From JACVRW01 sp963803245 (GTDB lineage Bacteria > Actinomycetota > Thermoleophilia > Solirubrobacterales > Thermoleophilaceae), in NCBI GenBank assembly GCA_963803245.1, contig CAWDLI010000010.1, forward strand, positions 1-64,000: a DNA stretch of 64,000 bases. The letters run 5' to 3'. Below the pieces are notes generated by a model. It saw only the letters and a program-made list of their open reading frames with translations. It ran no database searches and was not told the origin of the DNA. Each line of letters starts with the position of its first letter. The stretch's first letter is position 1. Below are positions 30,520 through 39,154 of the stretch, one piece after another. The translations under genes were made by a program, and so were the position numbers.

Positions 30520-31707
30520 ATGGCCGTCGCAGCGGTAGGTTCATCTCCCGAGGCGCCCAGCGCCGGCATCGGCGCGCTCACGGAGCGCTACGACCCGGAC
30601 GCGATCGACCTGCCCGGCGGCGAGGCGCGCGTACGGCTCCAGGTCGACGGCGACCGCGTCTGGGACGCCGTGCTCACGCGCCGGAAGCTCAGCCTTCAGC
30701 CGCCGCGCGACGGCACCCAACCCGACGCGACCCTCACCGCCGACAGCACCACCTGGCGCCAGATCGCGGCCGACGTGCGCGGCGGGATGAGCGCCTTCCG
30801 CCGCGGGAAGCTCCGCATCCGCGGCAGCCTCCACGTGGGCGTGGGGTTCCTGGCCGCCACGAGCGGCGCCACCGAGGAGTCGCGGCTCACCTTCGAGTCG
30901 GTGCGCACGCGCAAGTCCGGCCGGCTCTCGATCCTCTCCGCCGGAGCCGGGAAGAAGACGCTGATCTGCGCCCACGGCCTCGGCGGCACCAAGGCGTCCT
31001 TCCTCCCCACCGTCGCGGCGCTGGCCGAGCATTACCGAGTGGTGGCCGTGGACCTGCCGGGGTTCGGCGAGTCCGACAAGCCGATAGGAGCCCCCTACAA
31101 CGCGCCCTACTTCGCCCGGTCGGTGTTCGAGCTGATGGACGCGCTCGATCTCGAGAAGGCCCACCTCGTGGGCAACAGCATGGGCGGCCGCGTGGTGATC
31201 GAAGCCGGTCTGATGGACGAGCAGCGCGTGGAGAGCCTCGTGCTCCTGAGCCCGGCGCTCGCCTGGCTGCGCGATCGCCGCTGGGCCCCGATCGTCAAGG
31301 CCCTGCGCCCCGAACTGGGGCTGCTCCAGTTCGCGCCGCGGCCGATCGTGGAGGGGATCGTTCGCCGCTTCGTGGGCGCGCAGGGCGGCTGGGCCGACGC
31401 CGGCGTCGACGAGTTCCTGCGCGCTTACCTCACGCCGCGCGGCCGCGCGGCGTTCTACGCGGCGGCGCGGAGCATCTACCTCGACGAGCCGCACGGCGAG
31501 AACGGCTTCTGGACCCGGATGGCCGAGCTCGCCCCACGCTCGCTGTTCGTCTGGGGACGCAACGACACGCTGGTGCCGATCGCCTTCATGAAGCACGTGG
31601 AGGACTGCCTGCCGGCGGCCAAGCACCTCGAGCTCGAGTGCGGGCACGTGCCCCAGCTCGAGTCGCCGCGCGAGACGCACGCGGCCATTCGGCAGTTCTT
31701 GGGCTGA
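30520..31707 (+). CDS. SCP2-like domain fused to alpha/beta hydrolase
   Basis: The 395-residue protein has an N-terminal SCP2/sterol-carrier-like domain (about residues 20-115: GEARVRLQVDGDRVWDAVLT, PDATLTADSTTWRQI, FRRGKLRIRGSLHVG) followed by an alpha/beta hydrolase: AHGLGGTKASFLP (oxyanion), VVAVDLPGFGESDKP, nucleophile elbow GNSMGG, an acid in WGRNDTLVP and the late His in LECGHVPQLE. A lipid-binding module next to a hydrolase suggests an ester or lipid substrate. The start is ATG 30520; no better upstream start is supported. It is divergent from the ABC importer and precedes a P450 and a palindromic repeat. Confidence 0.85.
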   Translation: MAVAAVGSSPEAPSAGIGALTERYDPDAIDLPGGEARVRLQVDGDRVWDAVLTRRKLSLQPPRDGTQPDATLTADSTTWRQIAADVRGGMSAFRRGKLRIRGSLHVGVGFLAATSGATEESRLTFESVRTRKSGRLSILSAGAGKKTLICAHGLGGTKASFLPTVAALAEHYRVVAVDLPGFGESDKPIGAPYNAPYFARSVFELMDALDLEKAHLVGNSMGGRVVIEAGLMDEQRVESLVLLSPALAWLRDRRWAPIVKALRPELGLLQFAPRPIVEGIVRRFVGAQGGWADAGVDEFLRAYLTPRGRAAFYAAARSIYLDEPHGENGFWTRMAELAPRSLFVWGRNDTLVPIAFMKHVEDCLPAAKHLELECGHVPQLESPRETHAAIRQFLG

Positions 31708-31725
31708 GGCGCCTGCGAACCGGGT

Positions 31726-31772
31726 CGCTGTGTCACCTGGGTGCCCGTATAGGGCCTCTAGTTGACACAGCG
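31726..31772. repeat. 47-bp interspersed palindromic repeat, copy 2
   Basis: This copy lies 18 bases after the hydrolase stop and 52 bases before the P450 start. It matches copy 1 (15372-15418) at 41 of 47 positions; the right arm CTAGTTGACACAGCG and the core CCGTATAGGGC are identical. The left arm here has three mismatches to the right arm. Confidence 0.75.
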
Positions 31773-31824
31773 CCGCCGGCATCAGGCCCTGGCGCCCGCC
31801 CGCCCGACGCGGTACAACCCTTCC

Positions 31825-33147
31825 GTGCACTCGCCCCCCGGACCGCGGCTTCCGCGCATGCTTCAGGCCATTCGCGTGACCACCGACCCGTATGGCTTCA
31901 TGGTCGCCCGCTGGCGCCGCTACGGCGACGTGTTCACCTCGCACTTCCCGATCTTCGGCCGGGTGGTCTACGTGGCCGACCCGGCGGAGATCAAGCGGGT
32001 GTTCGCCGGCGAGCCCTCGACCTTCCACGCGGGCGAGGCGAACGCCCTGGCCCTCGGCGACGCCCTCGGCGAGAACTCGCTGCTCACGCTCGACGAGGGC
32101 CGCCACATGAGCCAGCGCAAGCTGCTCCTGCCCGCCTTCCACGGCGAGAGCGTCCGCCGCTACGCCGAGGTGATGGCGGAGGCGACCGCGCACGAGGTGG
32201 ACCGCTGGCCGGTCGGCCGCGAGCTGGCGCTGCGCCCGCGCATGCAGGCGATCACGCTCGAGGTGATCCTGCGCGCGGTGTTCGGCGTGCGCGACGACGA
32301 GCGCATGGACCTCCTGCGGACGCGCATCCCGCGGCTCGCCGAGACCACCAGCGTCCTCACCTGGATCCCCTTCATGGAGCGCGACCTCGGCGGCCTCTCG
32401 CCGGCGGCCAAGTTCCGCAAGGCGCTCGCCGCCGTGGACGAGCTGATCTATGCCGAGATCGCCGACCGGCGCGAGTCCGGGCCCGGCGAGGACGTGCTGT
32501 CCCTGCTCCTCGATGCCCGTCACGAGGACGGCAGCCCGATGTCCGACGTCGAGCTGCGGGACGAGCTCATGACGCTGCTCACCGCCGGGCACGAGACCAC
32601 GGCCACCGGCCTCTCCTGGGCCTTCGAGCGCCTGATGCGCACCCCGCGGGTGATGGACAAGCTGCTCGGCTCGCTCGACGACGACGAGTACCTCGACGCC
32701 GTCGTGAAGGAGACCCTGCGCGTGCGCCCGGTGATCATGGACGTGGCGCGGAAGCTCACGAAGCCGACCGAGGTCGGCGGCTACACGCTCCCCGCGGGCA
32801 CGCTCGTCCTGCCGGCGATCGCCGCGGTGCAGGCGCGGCCCGACCTCTATCCGGAGCCGGAGGAGTTCAGGCCCGAGCGCTTCATCGAGGGCCAGCCCGA
32901 GTCGTATGCGTGGATCCCATTCGGCGGAGGCGTGCGGCGCTGCATAGGCGCGTCGTTCGCCCAGGTCGAGATGCGCGTGGTGCTGCGAGAGGTGCTGCGG
33001 CGCGTTCGCCTGCGCGCCCCGTCGGCCCGCCCGGAGCGCCCGCGCGTGCAGCACGTGACGGTGGTGCCGTCCCGCGGCGCACGCGCCGTGATCACCGAGC
33101 GGGTGAGCGTGCCGGCAGAGCCTGAGCTCGCCGCCGCGTCGGCCTAG
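31825..33147 (+). CDS. Cytochrome P450
   Basis: The 440-residue monooxygenase starts HSPPGPRLPRMLQAIRVTTD and carries the I-helix oxygen-binding motif AGHETTATGL, the K-helix ETLR, the PERF region (EEFRPERFIEG) and the heme-ligand loop FGGGVRRCIGASFA, where the Cys binds iron. The N-terminus is proline-rich without a membrane anchor. The start is GTG 31825, chosen because the PPGPR motif follows directly and the palindromic repeat lies just upstream. It is clearly paralogous to the P450 at 45264-46583. A redox partner is not encoded nearby. Substrate unknown; lipid or terpenoid hydroxylation is a guess. Confidence 0.95.
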   Translation: MHSPPGPRLPRMLQAIRVTTDPYGFMVARWRRYGDVFTSHFPIFGRVVYVADPAEIKRVFAGEPSTFHAGEANALALGDALGENSLLTLDEGRHMSQRKLLLPAFHGESVRRYAEVMAEATAHEVDRWPVGRELALRPRMQAITLEVILRAVFGVRDDERMDLLRTRIPRLAETTSVLTWIPFMERDLGGLSPAAKFRKALAAVDELIYAEIADRRESGPGEDVLSLLLDARHEDGSPMSDVELRDELMTLLTAGHETTATGLSWAFERLMRTPRVMDKLLGSLDDDEYLDAVVKETLRVRPVIMDVARKLTKPTEVGGYTLPAGTLVLPAIAAVQARPDLYPEPEEFRPERFIEGQPESYAWIPFGGGVRRCIGASFAQVEMRVVLREVLRRVRLRAPSARPERPRVQHVTVVPSRGARAVITERVSVPAEPELAAASA

Positions 33148-33150
33148 CTG

Positions 33151-33639
33151 CTATTGCCCGGGCACCTCGGGGCGCGACTCGACCGGAGGCGCCGGCTCAC
33201 CCGCCGGTGGCGGGATGCTCGCCTGCGGCTCGCCGCCGCCCTGCTGCGCGTTCCAGACCTTGTTGAGCTCGCTCTGCATGTACCAGAGGCCCACAGGTGA
33301 GATCAGGAACAGCAGGATGAAGATCACCGGTCCGCTCGCGGGCCGGTCGATCCCGACCGCCTCCTGGGAGCGCTGGATCCGTCCGCTCGTCGTCCATTCG
33401 GAGACGATCGCCGGGATGATGACTATCCAGCCGATCGTGACGGCCAGGACCGAGTTGACGGGGTTCTGCCCCAGGTCCACCCCGCGCGCCTGGCCGAGGT
33501 CCTTCATCTCCCGGTTGATGTAGTACCACCAGAAGAAGAAGTAGATGCCGATCGTGATCAGCGTCAGCCCGAGCACACCCCAGGGGTTCCTGATCTTCGC
33601 GTTCGAGTTCGCGCCAGCGATCTGCACTTCTTCGGCCAT
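33151..33639 (-). CDS. DUF4234-like membrane protein
   Basis: The 162-residue protein has a cytoplasmic N-terminus (MAEEVQIAGANSNAKIRNPW) and hydrophobic helices GVLGLTLITIGIYFFFWWYY, VLAVTIGWIVIIPAIV and GPVIFILLFLISPVGLWYMQ, with the IRNPWGVLGLTLITIGIY pattern typical of DUF4234. A proline-rich tail ends the protein. ATG 33639 has GGAGGG upstream. It converges on the P450 gene with a 3-base gap. The family has no established function. Confidence 0.82.
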   Translation of the reverse strand: MAEEVQIAGANSNAKIRNPWGVLGLTLITIGIYFFFWWYYINREMKDLGQARGVDLGQNPVNSVLAVTIGWIVIIPAIVSEWTTSGRIQRSQEAVGIDRPASGPVIFILLFLISPVGLWYMQSELNKVWNAQQGGGEPQASIPPPAGEPAPPVESRPEVPGQ

Positions 33640-33702
33640 GAGTCCCTCCGTCGCCGTGGGCAAGGTCCGGCCGGCGCAGCCTACTCCGGTCTCCGGCGCC
33701 GG

Positions 33703-34822
33703 CTAGGCCGCGAGGCCCGCAAGCCCCAGCACCTCGGCCGCCGGGCGCGCCGGATCGTCGAGCGCCCCGGCCAGGCGGTCGCCCGCCAGCTCCGCCACCT
33801 TCCGCTCGAGCCCCGCTTCGTCGAGCGGACGCTCGGGCGAGCCCAGCGCCGCCTTCACGCGAGCGAGCTCCTCGCCCCCTGCGTCGAGCAGCACGGCCTC
33901 CGACTCGAGCAGCCCGCGGTCGCTGCGCACCTCGATCGCCGTGGCGCGCCGCACCGCGGCGGCATCCACGTCGCGGAAGCTCTCGATCGTGGGCGGACCG
34001 TTGAGCAGCGTGTAGGCGATCAGGTACGGGATCGAGAACTTCGCCTGCAGGCCGTCGGCCGGCTCGGGGCCCACCGCCGCCGCCTGGAGGGACACCGGGT
34101 GCACCACCACCACCGCCGGCTCGCCGCCCGCCTCGCGGACCCGCTCGGCGGCCTCGATCGAGCCGTGCGTCTGGAGGCAGCAGGGCCACGCCTTGATCCA
34201 GTTGCGCTCGATCGCCGGCTCGGACGGATCCGGCTCGGCGTAGCGCCCGCCGGTGGACTCGGCGAACCCGCGTCGCGGCCGCATCGAGCGGCACGAGCGC
34301 CCCCGTGGCCGCGAGCCGCGCGGCGCGCACGCCGGCCGCGGCGGCCCAGCCGACCTGCAGCGCCTTCCCGTCCGACCCGAACGCGGCCCGCAGGCCGCCC
34401 GCGCCCAGCAGTGCCAGCGCCACGGCCGAGCGCGCGGCCTCCGGCTCCAGCCCGAGCAGGCGCCCGGCCACGACCGCAGCGCCCACGCCGCCGCAGACGG
34501 CGGTCGGATGCAGGCCGCGGTCGTACAGCGCGGGATGGCTCGCGCGGGAAAGGGCGCCCATCGCCTCGAACCCCGCGGCGTACGCGTCGAGCGCGTCCCC
34601 CACCGTCGCGGCCAGCGCTAGCGCCACCGGCGCGGTCGGCGCGCTCAGGTGCGCGATCCCCGGGAGGTAGGTGTCGTCGAAGTCGAGCACGTGGCCGGCC
34701 GTGGCGGCCGCCGCCACCGGATCGTCGAGAGCGCCCGCCGCGCGTGCCGCCCGCTCCTCCGCCCCACCCGCCGCGCAGGCGAGCCAGTCGAGCAGCGCGA
34801 TGCGGTAGCTCGGGTCAGCCAC
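33703..34822 (-). CDS. MmgE/PrpD family protein, apparent frameshift
   Basis: This protein of about 372 residues resembles MmgE/PrpD (2-methylcitrate dehydratase-like) proteins. Visible parts are AGHVLDFDDTYLPGIAHLSA, LHPTAVCGGVGAAVVAGRLL, GSDGKALQVGWAAAAGVRAA and, in the next frame, RNWIKAWPCCLQTHGSIEAA, SLQAAAVGP and AKFSIPYLIAYTLLNGP. The frame changes near 34267; removing one C (ACG-C-GGG) joins them as AAATGFAEST. The start is GTG 34822, overlapping the NYN gene by 8 bases. The family dehydrates methylcitrate or isomerises similar acids, but the member's role is not certain. A family member of about 450 residues is usual, so this one is short. Confidence 0.8.
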
Positions 34823-35195
34823 CGAGCTCGTCGAGCCGCCTGCGGAATGCCCCCGCGCCCTCCACGGCGGCGCCGTGCTCGCGCACGCGCCGCTGGAGTG
34901 CGGCGTCGGATGTGACCACGCTCAGGTCGCGCGGCGAAGAGTCGGCGGCCACCAGCGCGGCAATGTCGTCGTCGGCGGCGTTGGGCCCGCGGCGCGACGC
35001 GAAGCGCACGTCCACCGGGCCGCCGTCGAGGTCGAAGGGCCCGCCGTCGAGCACCACCGTGACGGGCTCGCCGCTCGTGCTCGCCAGCGAGCCCAGCTCC
35101 TCCACGAGCCGGCGCATGGCGCCGCGGCGGTCGCGCCACCAGCCGTCCGGGCGCGACCCGATCACGTTCATGCCGTCCACGACCCAGCGCGTCAC
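34815..35195 (-). CDS. NYN domain (YacP-like) putative ribonuclease
   Basis: The 126-residue protein starts MTRWVVDGMNVIGSRPDGWW, with the first PIN/NYN acidic residue in VVDGMNV. VTVVLDGGP, ADDDIAALVAA and LSVVTSDAALQRRVREHG supply the other conserved acidic positions of NYN nucleases. It is related to YacP/Rae1-type ribosome-associated RNases, though the closeness cannot be judged by eye. GTG 35195 overlaps the SDR stop (GTGA) and its own stop overlaps the MmgE/PrpD start, so all three are coupled. Confidence 0.85.
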   Translation of the reverse strand: MTRWVVDGMNVIGSRPDGWWRDRRGAMRRLVEELGSLASTSGEPVTVVLDGGPFDLDGGPVDVRFASRRGPNAADDDIAALVAADSSPRDLSVVTSDAALQRRVREHGAAVEGAGAFRRRLDELGG

Positions 35196-35966
35196 GCGGT
35201 GAGCCGCTCGCTCAGCTCCCAGAGCCGGCGGCGGGCCTCCGGGTCGTAGGCTTGGTCGTCGGCGCGCGCCTCGCCGAGCCCGTTGAAGAAGCGCCCGCTG
35301 ACGCCGTCGAGGTCGGGATCGGTGATCAGCCGCAGCGTCGCGCGCGCTCCCTGGTCGACCGAGTCGTGTGCGGCCGGCCGAGCGTGTCGCGCACCATCTT
35401 GGTGTCCATGAGCGTGGCGGGATGGAGGGCGTTCACGGTCACCTCGCGGTCGCCCAGGCGGTCGGCGAGATCGAACGTCCAGATGACCTGCGCCAGCTTG
35501 CTGCGCGCGTACGCGCCGTAGCCGTCGTAGTCGCGCTCGTACATCGGATCGTCGAAGTCGAGCGGGTGCTGCCCGATCGAGGCGACGTTCACGATCCGGG
35601 CGGGCTCGACGAGCCCCTCGAGCAGGAGCGCGGTGAGCAGGAAGTGGGAGAGGTAGTTGACGGCGAACGTGAGCTCATGGCCGTCGAGGCTGGTGCGCCG
35701 CTCGGCGCTGACGATCCCCGCGTTGTTCACGAGCGTGTCGAGCCGGCCCACGCGCCCCGCCAGCCGGCGCACCTCGTCGAGCGATGCCAGGTCCCCCACG
35801 AGCGCCCGCTCGGCGCCGACGGCCGAGCCACCGAGCGCGTCTTCTCCGGGTCGCGGCCGTGCACGATCACGTTCGCCCCGTGGCTCGCGAGCTCCTCGGC
35901 CACGCGCCGGCCGTGGCCGTCGGTCGAGCCGGTCACCAGGATCGTCTGGTCTTCGACCGGCTTCAC
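35192..35966 (-). CDS. Short-chain dehydrogenase/reductase, two apparent frameshifts
   Basis: The reconstructed protein of about 257 residues is an NAD(P)-dependent SDR: ILVTGSTDGHGRRVAEEL (cofactor TGxxxGxG), LDTLVNNAGIVSAERRTSLD, VNVASIGQH and catalytic YGAYARSK (YxxxK), then VNALHPATLMDTKMVRD and a C-terminal LITDPDLDGVSGRFFNG. The frame shifts near 35835-35850 (one base missing) and near 35375-35385 (two extra bases, possibly ACAC for AC). Correcting both gives one continuous protein ending LWELSERLTA at 35192. It begins with GTG 35966, overlapping the small membrane protein stop. It resembles retinol-dehydrogenase/WW-domain-oxidoreductase-like SDRs. Confidence 0.85.
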
Positions 35967-36172
35967 TGCCTGCGCCGGACGAACACGATGATCGCGCCGA
36001 CCAGCAGCAGCCCCGCCCCCACCTGGGCGGCGAGCGCCACGCCCGCGCCCTCGTCCTCCGTCGCGCTCTTGATCGCGGCGAACATGATGGACGCTCCGAA
36101 GAAGAGGACGAGCGTCCAGAGGGCGGTGCTCCGGTCCACCGCCAGACCATACCCGGCATACACCGGCGCCAT
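35963..36172 (-). CDS. Small two-helix membrane protein
   Basis: The 69-residue protein has two hydrophobic segments: STALWTLVLFFGASIMFAAI (about 15-34) and VALAAQVGAGLLLVGAIIVF (about 45-64), ending VRRRQ. The short acidic loop EDEG joins the helices, so both ends probably face the cytoplasm. ATG 36172 lies only 17 bases from the divergent transporter start, leaving little room for promoters. Its stop overlaps the SDR start (GTGA). Function unknown. Confidence 0.65.
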   Translation of the reverse strand: MAPVYAGYGLAVDRSTALWTLVLFFGASIMFAAIKSATEDEGAGVALAAQVGAGLLLVGAIIVFVRRRQ

Positions 36173-36189
36173 CTACTCTCGACGGCCGC

Positions 36190-37077
36190 ATGATGGATCG
36201 GCCCGAGCTGGCGGGCGCCCTGGGTGCCCTGGTGATCGCCTTCTCGGCGATCCTCGTGCGGCTGGCCGAAGTGTCGCCCTCCACCGCGGCCGTCTTCCGC
36301 TGCTTCTACGCCCTTCCGCTGCTCGGCCCTGCTGGCCTGGCACGAGCGGCGCAGGTACGGCCCCGTGGCTCCGCCGCGACCACGTGCTCGCGCTGGTGGC
36401 AGGGGTGTGCCTGGCAGCCGACCTCACCTTCTGGCACCACTCGATCGAGGCCGTGGGCGCCGGCCTCGCCACGGTTCTCGCCAACGTGCAGGTGGTGCTC
36501 GTGGGCCTGATGGCCTGGGCCTGGCTGGGCGAGCGCCCGGAGCGGCGCTCGCTCATGGCGATCCCGGTGGTGTTCGTGGGCGTCGTCCTGATCTCGGGCG
36601 CCGTGGGCGCGGGCGCGTACGGGGAGGACCCGCTGCTCGGCGTGATCTACGGAACGCTCACGGCGCTGAGCTACGCCCTCTTCCTGCTGATCCTGCGCCA
36701 GGGGAACTCGGACATCCGCCGCCCCGCCGGACCGCTGTTCGACGCCACGCTGAGCGCCGGCGTGTTCTCAGCGATCGGCGGGCATGGCGGTGGGCGACCT
36801 CGACTGGGTGCCGGACCTCGAGGCCCAGGCCTGGCTCGTGCTGCTCGCCCTGTCCTCCCAGGTGCTCGGCTGGATGCTGATCTCCGTCTCGCTGCCGCGG
36901 CTGCCCGCCGTCCTGACCTCGATCCTGCTCATGCTCCAGCCTGTGGCGACGGTGTTCCTCGGCGCGGTGCTGCTGTCGGAGGCGCCCTCGGCGGTGCAGC
37001 TCACCGGGGTGGCGATCGTGATCGCCGGCGTGGCGGTGGCCACGATCAAGCCGCGCACGCCGGTGGCCGCCGCGTGA
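36190..37077 (+). CDS. EamA/DMT family transporter, three apparent frameshifts
   Basis: This drug/metabolite-transporter-type permease begins MMDRPELAGALGALVIAFSA, then ILVRLAEVSPSTAAVFRCFY, continuing in other frames as DHVLALVAGVCLAADLTFWH, VVLVGLMAWAWLGERPERRS and VLTSILLMLQPVATVFLGAV. Ten helices in two EamA repeats fit the family, and the E(R/A)P motif near helix 4 is present. Frame changes occur near 36328 (CCC), 36360 and 36780, each needing removal of one base; the corrected length is 294 residues. The metallophosphoesterase start overlaps its stop (GTGA). The cargo is unknown. Confidence 0.83.
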
Positions 37078-37895
37078 TCCCGCTGCTGCCGCTCGCCGTG
37101 GGTGCCGGCGCGGCGGCGCTCGGCTATCGCACCTTCTGGTGGGAGCCGCGCCGCGTGGGCCTCTCGTTCCACGTGCTCGAGCTGCCGTTCTGGCCGGCCG
37201 CCGTGGACGGCATGCGCGTGGGCGTGATGGCCGACCTCCACGCGGGGGCGCCGCACGTGCCGATCGCGCAGGTCACGCGGCTCGTGTCCTGGCTCAACCG
37301 CGAGGACCCCGACCTGATCGTGCTGCTCGGGGACTACGCCTCCCCGCGGGTGCTCGGCGGCCGGCGCGTGGCGCCGGAGCCGGTGGCCCAGTCGCTCGCA
37401 GCGCTCTCGGCGCCGCTGGGCGTGTTCGCCGTGCTCGGGAACCACGACTGGTGGGTGCACGGCCGGGCGATGGGCGCCGCGCTCGCCGCCGCGGGCATCC
37501 GCGTGCTCGAGAACCGCGCGGTGAAGACCGGCCCGCTGTGGGTGGCGGGGCTCGCCGACCTGCGCGAGCGCGAGCCGTCGATCGGGCGCACCTTCGCGCC
37601 GATCCCCGAGGACGAGCCCGTGCTCGCCCTCAGCCACGACCCCGACCTGTTCCCGTTCATCCCCGACCGCGTGGCGCTCACGCTGTCCGGCCACACCCAC
37701 GGCAACCAGGTGAACGTGCCGCTCCTGCGCAACTTCGTGACCCCGTCGCACTTCGGCACCCGTTACGGCGGCGGCCACGTGATCGAGGAGGGACGCCACC
37801 TGTTCGTGAGCCGCGGGGTCGGCACGAGCACGCTCCCGGGGCGCTTCCGGGCTCCGCCCGAGATCGTCCTGCTGGAGCTGCGCTCGGCCCGGTAG
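37074..37895 (+). CDS. Metallophosphoesterase, YkuE-like
   Basis: The 273-residue calcineurin-like phosphoesterase has an N-terminal hydrophobic segment (PLLPLAVGAGAAALGY) and the metal-binding motifs VGVMADLHAGAP (DxH), IVLLGDYAS (GD), LGNHDWW (GNHD), ALSHDPDLF and GHTHGNQ. The order and spacing match the membrane-associated YkuE/LpxH-like branch. The start is GTG 37074, within the transporter stop. The substrate is unknown; nucleotide-lipid or phospholipid headgroups are family-level possibilities. Confidence 0.92.
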   Translation: MIPLLPLAVGAGAAALGYRTFWWEPRRVGLSFHVLELPFWPAAVDGMRVGVMADLHAGAPHVPIAQVTRLVSWLNREDPDLIVLLGDYASPRVLGGRRVAPEPVAQSLAALSAPLGVFAVLGNHDWWVHGRAMGAALAAAGIRVLENRAVKTGPLWVAGLADLREREPSIGRTFAPIPEDEPVLALSHDPDLFPFIPDRVALTLSGHTHGNQVNVPLLRNFVTPSHFGTRYGGGHVIEEGRHLFVSRGVGTSTLPGRFRAPPEIVLLELRSAR

Positions 37896-37903
37896 GCGCG
37901 GGC

Positions 37904-38878
37904 GTGAATACCTTTCGCACTGTGGAATCGCCCCCCGCCGTCCTCGGCAGGCGCCCTGACCTGAAGGACGAGCTCGCCGAGCTCGGCCAGCCCGGCCTGA
38001 CTCCGGGCCGGGTGCTCGCTCAGCATCGCGGCCACTGGGTCGTCGGGGGCCTGGACGGCGAGGCCACGCTCGCCACGGCCAGGACGCGGGCGATCGATCG
38101 CGAGGACGGCCCCCCGGTCACGGGCGACTGGGTCGCGCTCGACGGCGACGGCGTCATCGCGGAGGTGCTCGAGCGCCGCGGCGCCATCGTGCGCGCCGGC
38201 GTGGACACGCACTCCCGCCCCCAGACGCTGGCCGCGAACGTGGACGTCGCGCTCGTGGTCGAGGCGCTGCCCGACCCGAACCTGCGCCGCACGGAGCGCA
38301 TCCTGGCGCTCGCCACCGCCGGCGGCGTGCGCCCGGTGCTCGTGCTGACCAAGGCCGACCTCGAGACCGACGCCGAGCCCCTGGCCGCGAACGTGGCCCG
38401 TCAGCTCGGCCTCGACACCGCCTACGCCGTGAGCGTGCCCGACCACTCCGGCCTGCCGCCGCTCGTCGGCGAGCTCGAGCCGGGCCTCACCTCGGTCCTC
38501 CTCGGGGTCTCCGGCGCGGGCAAGTCGACGCTCGTCAACGCGCTGCTCGGACACGAGCGGCAGGCCACTCAGCCCGTGCGGGCCGGCGACGGACGGGGAC
38601 GGCACACGACCGTGGTCCGCGAGCTGATCCCCCTCCCCACCGGCGCGCTGCTGATCGACACTCCCGGCATCCGCCGGGTGAACGTCTGGGACGGCACGGG
38701 CACGGCGTTCGCCGACATCGACGAGCTGGCCGCCGGGTGCCGCTTCTCGGACTGCCGGCACGACACGGAGCCCGGGTGCGCGGTGCGCGGCGTGGTGGAC
38801 GAGGACCGGCTCGAGGCGTGGCGCAAGCTCGAGGACGAGCAGCGCGCGACCGACGACCGGCGCAGCGGGCGCTCGTAG
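37904..38878 (+). CDS. rsgA: Ribosome small subunit-dependent GTPase A
   Basis: This circularly permuted GTPase matures the 30S subunit. The 324-residue protein has the N-terminal OB-fold (PPVTGDWVALDGDGVIAEVL), then G4 (LVLTKADL) before G1 (LLGVSGAGKSTLVNAL) and G3 (LIDTPGIRRV), the permuted order diagnostic of RsgA. The RHTT switch (GRGRHTTVVREL) and the zinc knuckle GCRFSDCRHDTEPGC follow. The start is GTG 37904, 9 bases after the metallophosphoesterase stop. Confidence 0.96.
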   Translation: MNTFRTVESPPAVLGRRPDLKDELAELGQPGLTPGRVLAQHRGHWVVGGLDGEATLATARTRAIDREDGPPVTGDWVALDGDGVIAEVLERRGAIVRAGVDTHSRPQTLAANVDVALVVEALPDPNLRRTERILALATAGGVRPVLVLTKADLETDAEPLAANVARQLGLDTAYAVSVPDHSGLPPLVGELEPGLTSVLLGVSGAGKSTLVNALLGHERQATQPVRAGDGRGRHTTVVRELIPLPTGALLIDTPGIRRVNVWDGTGTAFADIDELAAGCRFSDCRHDTEPGCAVRGVVDEDRLEAWRKLEDEQRATDDRRSGRS

Positions 38879-38881
38879 GGC

Positions 38882-39076
38882 TCAGGCGACGGCTTCGAGC
38901 GGCACGTCGGCGGCGCGCGGGTGGCGCAGCAGGGCGCCGTCGGCGGCGACCTCGTAGGTGCCGACTCGGTCGAGCGGCGGCGAGTAGGCGTGCAGGGTCA
39001 CCGCGGGGGCCTCGCCGGTGTGGCGCACGCGGTGAATGGCCTCGCGGGCGAATATGGGATTTGGCCTCGACTGCGG
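38882..39076 (-). pseudogene. C-terminal remnant of cysteine dioxygenase
   Basis: About 65 codons ending at 38882 read FAREAIHRVRHTGEAPAVTL, then HAYSPPLDRVGTYEV. This matches the last cupin strand block of type I cysteine dioxygenases (HRV-N-G-PAV-LH-YSPPL). The metal-binding HxH region that should come before it is absent; upstream sequence (39077-39154) changes to the leader of the divergent lipoprotein gene, and no matching N-terminal half occurs elsewhere in the window. It looks like a truncated gene remnant. The alternative is a tiny expressed cupin fragment, for which no start codon with a ribosome site is evident. Confidence 0.6.
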
Positions 39077-39154
39077 CTCGCCACAACTTTCCGGGGCACT
39101 CTGGGTTGTGCCGATCATCACCCGTCGGCCCACCGCCCCCGAGAGAGGACCCGA

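Noticed and set aside
30541..33054. Open frame of 837 codons on the minus strand
   Set aside because: It is antisense to the SCP2-hydrolase and P450 genes and gives His/Arg-rich translation without any domain.
36328..36780. EamA transporter as a true pseudogene
   Set aside because: All three frame changes are single extra bases, no internal stop is needed to explain them, and neighbouring genes show the same error type; consensus error is simpler.
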